Shown one piece after another: positions 58,237 through 64,000 of a stretch of DNA of 64,000 nucleotides. Source of the DNA: Azospirillum oryzae (lineage in GTDB: Bacteria > Pseudomonadota > Alphaproteobacteria > Azospirillales > Azospirillaceae); the NCBI RefSeq assembly GCF_900177515.1, contig NZ_FXAK01000009.1, positions 62,001 to 126,000 of the forward strand, given 5' to 3'. The position numbers and the translations under genes were made by a program. A model generated the notes under the pieces. It was not told the DNA's origin. It worked only from the letters and a program-made list of their open reading frames with translations, and ran no database searches. Position 1 is the stretch's first letter. Each line of letters opens with the position of its first letter.

Positions 58237-59727
58237 ATGGCCGACAGCGACCGCGGCGCGCAGCCGCGCGCGCCCGTCAGGACTTCGCCCGAGGGAGCGG
58301 AACCTCCCCGGACGGTGTTCGACAAGATCTGGGACGCCCATCGCATCAGGACGCTGGAGGACGGGCGGGACCTCGTCTTCGTCGACCGTCATGTGCTACA
58401 GGAAACGACCAGCGCCCAAGCCTTCGCCGGACTGGCGCGCGCCGGCAGGCGGGTGCGCCACCCCGAACTGACCATCGCGACGCAGGACCATATCCTGTCC
58501 ACCGTCCCTGGCCGCGATGAGACGACCAATCCCGATGGGCGCGAACTGCTCGGACTGATGCGGTCGAATGCGGGGCGCCACGGCATCCGGCATTTCGGCC
58601 TCGACGATCCCGGCCAAGGCATCGTCCATGTGATCGCGCCGGAATCCGGCTTCGCCCTGCCCGGCTCGCTTCTGGCCTGCGGCGACAGCCACACCTCGAC
58701 GGTGGGCGGCTTGGGAGCGCTAGGAATCGGCGTGGGGACCAGCGAGGTCGAGCATGTCCTCGCCACCCAGACGCTGGCGCTGACCCGCCCGCGCCCGATG
58801 CGCGTCCGCTTCGAAGGCGCACGAGGGCCCGGTGTCACGGCCAAGGACCTGATCCTGTATATGATCGGCGCGCTGGGTGTGGCCGCAGGCCGGGGCTGTG
58901 CGGTGGAGTACGCGGGCGCGGCGGTGCGCGCGCTGCCCGTGGAGGCGCGTCTGACGCTGTGCAACATGTCGATCGAATTCGGCGCGCGGCTGGGGCTGGT
59001 AGCGCCCGACGACGCCACCGCGGCCTACGTCAGCGGGCGCCCCTTCGCCCCGCGCGGCGCGGATTTCGAACGGGCGCGCGAGGAATGGCGCGCCCTGATC
59101 AGTGACGAGCACGCCGCCTTCGACCGTGACGAGGTGATCGATTGCGATCGCGTCGCCCCGCAAATCACCTGGGGCACCAGTCCGCAGGACGTCGCCGGGG
59201 TGGACGGCGTTGTGCCCGATCCTGCCGGCTTCGCCGACGCTCGGCGGCGGGATCTGGCGGCGGAAGCGCTGCGCTACATGGGGCTGGAGCCGGGGATGCC
59301 GCTGGAGGGGTTGCCCATCGACGTCGCCTTCATCGGATCGTGCACCAACGGCCGGCTGTCGGATCTGGAGGCCGCGGCGGAGGTGGTGCGCGGGCGGCGG
59401 GTGGCGCCGTCGGTGTGGGCGCTGGTGGTGCCGGGGTCGCAGGCGGTGCGGCGGGCGGCGGAAGCGCGCGGCCTGCATCGCGTCTTCCAGGACGCGGGTT
59501 TCGAATGGCGGGAGGCCGGCTGTTCGATGTGCGTCAGCATCAACGAGGATGTCGTGCCGACCGGCGCGCGCTGCCTTGCCACCTCCAACCGCAATTTCGA
59601 GAATCGCCAGGGCCGGGGCAGCCGCACCCATCTGGCCAGCCCGGCCACCGTCGCCGCCGCCGCCCTCGCCGGCCGCGTCACCGACGTGCGCCGCACCGAG
59701 GTCTTCGCCGGTGAGGCCCGCCCATGA
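58237..59727 (+). CDS. LeuC-like aconitase-superfamily hydro-lyase, large subunit
   Basis: The 496-residue large subunit resembles 3-isopropylmalate dehydratase LeuC. It has RTVFDKIWDAHRI, the active-site LLACGDSHTSTVGGLGALGIGVGTSEVEHVLATQTL, IGSCTNGRLSDLEAAAEVV with the first cluster Cys, and GCSMCVSINEDVVPTGARCLATSNRNFENRQGRG with the other two [4Fe-4S] ligands. It adds or removes water in a hydroxydiacid. No leucine-biosynthesis genes adjoin it, so it is probably a catabolic paralogue (alkylmaleate, citraconate or maleate hydratase type). The start follows GGAGG; it overlaps the small-subunit gene by four bases. Confidence 0.9.
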   Translation: MADSDRGAQPRAPVRTSPEGAEPPRTVFDKIWDAHRIRTLEDGRDLVFVDRHVLQETTSAQAFAGLARAGRRVRHPELTIATQDHILSTVPGRDETTNPDGRELLGLMRSNAGRHGIRHFGLDDPGQGIVHVIAPESGFALPGSLLACGDSHTSTVGGLGALGIGVGTSEVEHVLATQTLALTRPRPMRVRFEGARGPGVTAKDLILYMIGALGVAAGRGCAVEYAGAAVRALPVEARLTLCNMSIEFGARLGLVAPDDATAAYVSGRPFAPRGADFERAREEWRALISDEHAAFDRDEVIDCDRVAPQITWGTSPQDVAGVDGVVPDPAGFADARRRDLAAEALRYMGLEPGMPLEGLPIDVAFIGSCTNGRLSDLEAAAEVVRGRRVAPSVWALVVPGSQAVRRAAEARGLHRVFQDAGFEWREAGCSMCVSINEDVVPTGARCLATSNRNFENRQGRGSRTHLASPATVAAAALAGRVTDVRRTEVFAGEARP

Positions 59728-60380
59728 GAACGCCGCTGACCCTCTTGTCGGGTGTCATGGCCGTGCTACCGGACCACAACGTCAACACCGACTCCATTAT
59801 CCCCTCCGCATGGCTGCGCAGCGCCACGGCGGACTTGGCGCGCGGTCTGTTCGGCGCACGGCGCTTCGATGAGTCTGGGCGCGAGCGGCCCGACTTCGTG
59901 CTCAACCAGCGTCCTTTCCGCGACGCCAAGTTCCTGCTGGCGGGAGAGAATTTCGGCTGCGGCTCGTCGCGCGAGGCCGCCGTGTGGGCGCTGGCTCGAT
60001 TCGGCATACGCTGCGTCTTTGCACCCGCCTTCGCCGACATCTTCTACGAGAATGCCTTCCGCAACGGCGTGCTGGCCGGTCTGGTCGATGAGACGACCTG
60101 GTTGGCGCTCGCCGCCGCGGTGGAGCGCCATCGTGACGCCCCCCTCTTCCACGTCGATCTGCCCGCCGCGACCATCACCGACCCCGACGGGATCCGCCAT
60201 GGCTTCACGGTGCCGGCCGGTCGGGCCGAGGCGCTGATCCGCGGCGACGACGAGATCGACCTGACCCTGCGCCACATTGACGAGATCAAGCGCTTCCTCG
60301 ACACCGCGACCGCGGAGCGCGGATGGCTCTACCGCAGCCCCCTTGATGGGCCACTCGAACCGCAAAGGACCACGCCATGA
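59724..60380 (+). CDS. LeuD-like hydro-lyase, small subunit
   Basis: This 218-residue swivelling-domain subunit has LPDHNVNTDSIIPSAWLRS near the N-terminus, DFVLNQRPFRDAKFLLAGENFGCGSSREAAVWALARFGIRCVFAPAFADIFYENAFRNGVL with the GCGSSRE active-site loop, and a C-terminal HIDEIKRFLDTATAERGWLY. It pairs with the large subunit encoded just before. The substrate loop after NTDSIIP is where LeuD, citraconase and aconitase types differ; it cannot be resolved by eye. Confidence 0.9.
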   Translation: MRTPLTLLSGVMAVLPDHNVNTDSIIPSAWLRSATADLARGLFGARRFDESGRERPDFVLNQRPFRDAKFLLAGENFGCGSSREAAVWALARFGIRCVFAPAFADIFYENAFRNGVLAGLVDETTWLALAAAVERHRDAPLFHVDLPAATITDPDGIRHGFTVPAGRAEALIRGDDEIDLTLRHIDEIKRFLDTATAERGWLYRSPLDGPLEPQRTTP

Positions 60381-61279
60381 CGGCACGCTCAACGATACGC
60401 GACGCGCTGTCGCGCGAGACGCCGCTGATCACGCCGCTGGCCCACGACGCGCTGTCGGCGCGGCTGATCGAACAGGCCGGGTTCCATGCCTTCGCCATCG
60501 GCGGCTCGGCCCTGCTGGCGGCGCGCCACGCCTACCCGGACATCGGCCTGATCGGGCTGACAGACATGGTGGATGGCATCCGCGACATCGCGACGGCCTG
60601 CCACCTGCCCTTCTTCGCCGACGCCGACGACGGCTATGGCGACGTTAAGAGCGTCGCCCGCACGGTCACCGCCTACGAGGCCATCGGCGTCGGCGGTCTG
60701 CTGCTGGAGGACCAGGAACGCGACCGCAAGCAGCAGCGCGCCGACAAGGCCGCCGCCGTCGCCGACGAGGCGTTGATCGAAGGCAAGCTGCGCGCGGCAC
60801 TAGCCGCGCGCAGCGACCCGGAGACCTTCATCATCGGCCGGACCGACGCCTATGGGCCGCTCGGGCTCGACGCGGCGATGCGGCGGGCCGAGCGCTTCCT
60901 GGCGCTGGGCGCCGACGGCGTGTTCATCGCCGGTCTGCGCACGGAGGAGGATTACCGGCGCGTCGGCGCCGCCTTCAAGGGTGCCTACCTTTCGGCCGCG
61001 ATGTTCGAGGGGAGCGGCACCCCCTGGCTGAACCCCGCCGACCTCGCCGCCATGGGATTCACCCAGGTCTCGTTCCCCGCCAGCCTGATCCTGCGCTCCG
61101 TCGCGGCGATGCGCGACGGGTTGGCGGCCTTGCGCCGCCACGCCGATGGAACGGAGCGGCTGGACCCGATGGCCGACGCGGCGGCGGTGCGCAGCGCGCT
61201 CGACGCTGCCGTGGACCTCGACCGCTGGCGCGCAATCGAACGCGAGGGGGAGCGCGGGGAGGTCGGCACGGATTCGTAG
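60377..61279 (+). CDS. Isocitrate-lyase/PEP-mutase family enzyme
   Basis: This 300-residue TIM-barrel protein starts with STIRDALSRETPLITPLAHDALSARLIEQAGFHAFAIGGSALL and has the Mg-binding LPFFADADDGYGD and GVGGLLLEDQERDR. In isocitrate and methylisocitrate lyases the next loop carries KKCGH; here it reads KQQRADKAAA without the cysteine, as in several other lyases or hydrolases of the superfamily. Overlap (ATGA) with the LeuD-like gene suggests it cleaves the hydrated product, for example a substituted malate, as dimethylmalate lyase does in nicotinate fermentation. Confidence 0.88.
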   Translation: MTARSTIRDALSRETPLITPLAHDALSARLIEQAGFHAFAIGGSALLAARHAYPDIGLIGLTDMVDGIRDIATACHLPFFADADDGYGDVKSVARTVTAYEAIGVGGLLLEDQERDRKQQRADKAAAVADEALIEGKLRAALAARSDPETFIIGRTDAYGPLGLDAAMRRAERFLALGADGVFIAGLRTEEDYRRVGAAFKGAYLSAAMFEGSGTPWLNPADLAAMGFTQVSFPASLILRSVAAMRDGLAALRRHADGTERLDPMADAAAVRSALDAAVDLDRWRAIEREGERGEVGTDS

Positions 61280-61384
61280 CGGATCGGATCGCCTTGACGA
61301 ATCGAGGCAACCCGCCTCACGATCGCTTGCAGGCGTTCCAAGACCAACAGAATTCCGCAAGGCGGATACAAATGGGAGGGAACG

Positions 61385-62383
61385 ATGTCGCTTTCTTTTG
61401 TTTTCACACTGCGCCCCATGGTTGCGGCGGGTGCCTTGCTGACGGCCTTCGCGACGCCGGCGCTGGCTGAGCAGATCGTAGTCAGCAACTACGGCGTGTC
61501 CGCCAACGGCATGCCCTTTGCCGTCGCGATGGAGAAGGGCTTCTTCAAGGAGGAAGGGGCCGACGTCACCGGCATCCTGTCCTCGGCCGGCGGCGGAACC
61601 ACCCTGCGCAACATGCTCGCCGGCGACGCGCCCTACGCCGAGGTCAACCCGAACGCCGTCTTCGCCGCCCTGCAGAAGGGCGCCGACATCAAGATCGTCA
61701 GCGACAACGTGCTGACCGTCGCCGAATTCGTCTGGGCGGTGAAGCCGGACTCGCCGATCCATTCGCCCAAGGATCTGACGGGCAGGAAGATCGGCTACAC
61801 CAACCCGCGCTCGACCAGCCAGGCGCTCGCCACGCTGGTGCTCCAGGCCGGCGACCTGAAGCCCCACGACGCCGAACTGGTGAAGACCGGCGGTTTCGGC
61901 GAGGGGATTCCGGCGCTCGACATGGGACTGATCGACGTGGCGCCGATCCCCGAGCCGCTGTGGTCGAAATACAAGACGAAGTATCGGCCGATCGCCAAGG
62001 CGTCGGAGTTGCTGCCGCCGATCGCCAACGTGGTCGGGGTCGCCGCCGGCGACGCGTCGCCGGAGAAGGCCGCGTTCATCAGCGCGGTCATCCGCGCCCG
62101 CCGCAAGGCGGTCGACTACATGAAGGCGCATCCCGACGAGTCCGCCACCATCATTGCCCAGGTCTACAATCTGGATCCGGCGGTGGCGCGCAGCGCGGTC
62201 GAGAATCTCGTGGGCGCGACCACCGCCGGCCTGCCCTACTGGGGATCCGGGCAGATCCACATGGAGGGGCTGACCCGCGCGGTCGACGTGCAGAAGATGG
62301 TCGGCGCACTGTCCGGCGACGTGGACGTCAAGGGCGCCGTCGACACCCGTTACCTTCCCGACGACATCAAGGCCATCAAATGA
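61385..62383 (+). CDS. ABC transporter substrate-binding protein, SsuA/NMT1 type
   Basis: The 332-residue protein has a signal peptide (LRPMVAAGALLTAFATPALA|EQ) and an NMT1/SsuA-like domain beginning IVVSNYGVSANGMPFAVAMEKGFFKEEGADVTGILSSAGGGTTLRNML. This class binds sulfonates, taurine, pyrimidine precursors, phthalates and other small acids. A GGGAGG site precedes the ATG. The stop overlaps the ATPase start by four bases. It probably delivers the diacid used by the three upstream enzymes. Confidence 0.9.
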   Translation: MSLSFVFTLRPMVAAGALLTAFATPALAEQIVVSNYGVSANGMPFAVAMEKGFFKEEGADVTGILSSAGGGTTLRNMLAGDAPYAEVNPNAVFAALQKGADIKIVSDNVLTVAEFVWAVKPDSPIHSPKDLTGRKIGYTNPRSTSQALATLVLQAGDLKPHDAELVKTGGFGEGIPALDMGLIDVAPIPEPLWSKYKTKYRPIAKASELLPPIANVVGVAAGDASPEKAAFISAVIRARRKAVDYMKAHPDESATIIAQVYNLDPAVARSAVENLVGATTAGLPYWGSGQIHMEGLTRAVDVQKMVGALSGDVDVKGAVDTRYLPDDIKAIK

Positions 62384-63225
62384 CCGCCGCAAAGAAGGTT
62401 CAGATCGCGACGGTGGCGCCGAAGGTTCATGTCTCTCTGGGCGCCGTCGACAAGGAGTTCGCCCAGCCGGGCCGTCCCGGCGAGATCGTCCACGCCCTGG
62501 GGCCAGTCGATCTGGATCTGCGGCAGGGGGAGTTCTTCGCCGTCGTCGGCCCGTCGGGCTGCGGGAAATCCACGCTGCTCGAACTGGTCGCCGGTCTGTC
62601 GACGGCGACCAGGGGCGAAGTCGCCTTCGAGGGCCGGCCGATCCACGGCCGGATCCCCGACGGAATTGGAGTGGTGTTTCAGGAGGACGCCTCCTTCCCC
62701 TGGCTATCGGTCCACGACAACATCGCCTTCGGCCTGCGCCGCATGAAAATCGACCGGGCCGAGCGGGAGCGGCGGATCGGGGTGGCGCTGGACATGATGG
62801 GGTTGTCCGCTTTCGCCCGCAGCTTTCCGGCGCAACTGTCGGGCGGCATGCGGCAGCGGGTGTGCATCGCCCGCACCCTGGTCACAGAGCCGCGCCTGAT
62901 CCTGCTGGACGAGCCGTTCGGTGCGCTCGACCAGCAGACCCGCCTGCTGATGGGGGACGAAGTGCTGAATCTGTGGCGCAAGACCGGCGCCACAGTGCTG
63001 CTCATCACCCACTCGCTGGACGAAGCGGCGCTGCTGGCCGACCGTATCGGCGTGATGTCGGCCCGTCCCGGTCGGCTGATCGATATCGTGGAGACCGGCT
63101 GGCCGCGGGACCGCGACAGCCGCATCGCCCAGGAGGAAGCGTTCGGCGCCATCACCGCCCGGCTGTGGCGACTGCTCCGCGGGGAATCGCTGAAGGCGAT
63201 GGGCAAGGTGGGGGGCGAGACATGA
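62380..63225 (+). CDS. ABC transporter ATP-binding protein, SsuB/TauB type
   Basis: This 281-residue ATPase has Walker A GPSGCGKST (about residue 67), signature LSGGMRQRVCIARTL, Walker B LILLDEPFGALDQQTR and the H-loop in LLITHSLDEAALL. An N-terminal extension of about 25 residues precedes the core. It sits between binding protein and permease with 4-bp overlaps at both ends. Confidence 0.94.
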   Translation: MTAAKKVQIATVAPKVHVSLGAVDKEFAQPGRPGEIVHALGPVDLDLRQGEFFAVVGPSGCGKSTLLELVAGLSTATRGEVAFEGRPIHGRIPDGIGVVFQEDASFPWLSVHDNIAFGLRRMKIDRAERERRIGVALDMMGLSAFARSFPAQLSGGMRQRVCIARTLVTEPRLILLDEPFGALDQQTRLLMGDEVLNLWRKTGATVLLITHSLDEAALLADRIGVMSARPGRLIDIVETGWPRDRDSRIAQEEAFGAITARLWRLLRGESLKAMGKVGGET

Positions 63226-63974
63226 AGCGCGCCACCCTGTGGAGAATCGGATTGCTGGCGGCGGCGGTCGCCGGGTTGGAGATCCTGTGTCTGGCTGGCG
63301 CCATCGACCGGCTGACCATGCAGCCGCCGCACCGCATGGCCGTCGATCTCGTCCGGCTGCTGGCCGGCGGCGCGCTGAACGCGGCCATCCTGAAGACGCT
63401 GGGCAACGCCGCGCTGGCGGTCGTCATCGCCATGGTCGTCGGCGTCGCCGCAGCGGTGGCGCTGCACCGCCTGCCATCGTTTCGGCGTCTGCTCGATCCC
63501 CTCTTCGCCACCTATTACGCAGTGCCGATGTTCGCCTTCTATCCGCTGCTGGTCGTGCTGTTCGGGCTGGGGGACACGCCGCAGATCTTCATCGGCGCCA
63601 TGCTGGCGGTCGTCGCGGTGATCGTGAACACGCTGAACGGCCTGGACCGCATCCCCAAGGTCCTGCTGAAGACCGCCCGCGTCAACCGGCTGTCGCCGTG
63701 GGAGACGGCGGTCAGGATAACGCTGCCCTGTGCGGCTCCCTACATCCTCGGGGCGGCGAAACTGGCCGTCGCCTACGCCCTGATCGGCATCATCGGGGCG
63801 GAGTTCATCATGTCGACCAGCGGCATGGGCTACGAGATCAGCTACGCCTACACCAACTTCGACAACGCGACGATGTATCCGCTGATCATCCTAATCCTGG
63901 CGGTGTCCATCGCCGTCAACACGCTGCTGGCCCGCTGGGAGAGGGCGCTGATGGTGCGGCGGGGGTTGGCATGA
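63222..63974 (+). CDS. ABC transporter permease, SsuC/TauC type
   Basis: The 250-residue membrane protein has about six hydrophobic helices (first: IGLLAAAVAGLEILCLAG). It shows YYAVPMFAFYPLLVVLFGLGDTPQIFIGAMLAVVAVIVNTLNGLDRIPKVLLKTARVNRLSPWETAVRITLPCAAPYILGA, the EAA-type loop region of the BPD_transp_1 family. Its stop overlaps the start of another frame (ATGA), so the operon continues. Confidence 0.92.
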   Translation: MKRATLWRIGLLAAAVAGLEILCLAGAIDRLTMQPPHRMAVDLVRLLAGGALNAAILKTLGNAALAVVIAMVVGVAAAVALHRLPSFRRLLDPLFATYYAVPMFAFYPLLVVLFGLGDTPQIFIGAMLAVVAVIVNTLNGLDRIPKVLLKTARVNRLSPWETAVRITLPCAAPYILGAAKLAVAYALIGIIGAEFIMSTSGMGYEISYAYTNFDNATMYPLIILILAVSIAVNTLLARWERALMVRRGLA

Positions 63975-64000
63975 GCGTGCCCATGAAGGACGGGTCTATC
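63971..64000 (+). CDS. Start of a further operon gene, cut by the window edge
   Basis: An ATG at 63971 overlaps the permease stop as ATGA and opens MSVPMKDGSI before the window ends. Given the order it is probably a second permease subunit of the same transporter, but ten codons cannot show this. Confidence 0.5.
   Translation, partial: MSVPMKDGSI

Noticed and set aside
58237..60380. Leucine-biosynthesis leuC-leuD
   Set aside because: No leuA or leuB is nearby, and the operon contains a lyase and an importer, so a catabolic hydro-lyase is more likely; biosynthetic function is not excluded by sequence alone.

Overview
The window looks like a piece of an alphaproteobacterial replicon, most like Azospirillum or a close Rhodospirillales relative. 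This is inferred from the very high GC with strong GC3, the many ATGA-type gene overlaps, the abundance of branched-chain-amino-acid-type (LIV) ABC transporters and the mix of IS5, ISL3, IS21, IS6 and IS256 families. No rRNA, tRNA, replication or core housekeeping gene was seen, so this is accessory catabolic DNA, possibly on a chromid or plasmid.

Region by region. (1) 0.5-1.5 kb: an intact IS5-family element. (2) 1.6-13.1 kb: a complete-looking gallate catabolic locus. A TetR regulator and galD run leftward; galB, galC, a five-gene LIV-type ABC transporter, a DUF1932 dehydrogenase, the gallate dioxygenase galA and a secreted metallo-beta-lactamase-fold protein run rightward. The divergent promoter region carries three related TetR-like operator sites. 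GalA opens the ring of gallate, GalD tautomerises the product, GalB hydrates it and GalC splits it to pyruvate and oxaloacetate.

(3) 13.3-24.0 kb: an insertion-sequence graveyard. It holds an ISAzo13-like scrap, an ISL3 transposase cut by an IS21 element, a truncated streptomycin-phosphotransferase-like gene cut by a second, frameshifted IS5 copy, an IS6 fragment, about 1.7 kb of unexplained DNA with a short GC-rich repeat, an internally deleted IS256 transposase and a tyrosine recombinase.

(4) 24.0-47.0 kb: a CoA-thioester catabolic locus. A leftward operon encodes a PhyH-type dioxygenase, zinc alcohol dehydrogenase, enoyl-CoA hydratase-like protein, LIV-type binding protein and GntR regulator. 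A divergent pair encodes an acyl-CoA dehydrogenase and an acyl-CoA ligase. A PrpR-type sigma-54 activator faces a 13-gene rightward operon (CoA transferase, HMG-CoA-lyase-like enzyme, ligase, acyl-CoA dehydrogenase, complete LIV ABC transporter, thiolase-like protein with a DUF35 partner, enoyl-CoA hydratase, amidohydrolase). That operon has an excellent sigma-54 promoter and a cluster of GTTTCAT half-sites upstream. The substrate is unknown; a branched carboxylic acid is the best guess.

(5) 47.1-58.1 kb: an IS6 scar, a secreted alpha/beta hydrolase, a chemoreceptor, a MarR regulator with two operator-like palindromes, a PAS histidine kinase with its response regulator, small stress-type genes (HhH, DUF2267, PEBP) and two convergent LysR regulators. 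(6) 58.2-64.0 kb: an operon of LeuC-like and LeuD-like aconitase-superfamily subunits, an isocitrate-lyase/PEP-mutase-family protein and an SsuABC/TauABC-type transporter that runs off the end. It suggests uptake, hydration and cleavage of an unsaturated diacid.
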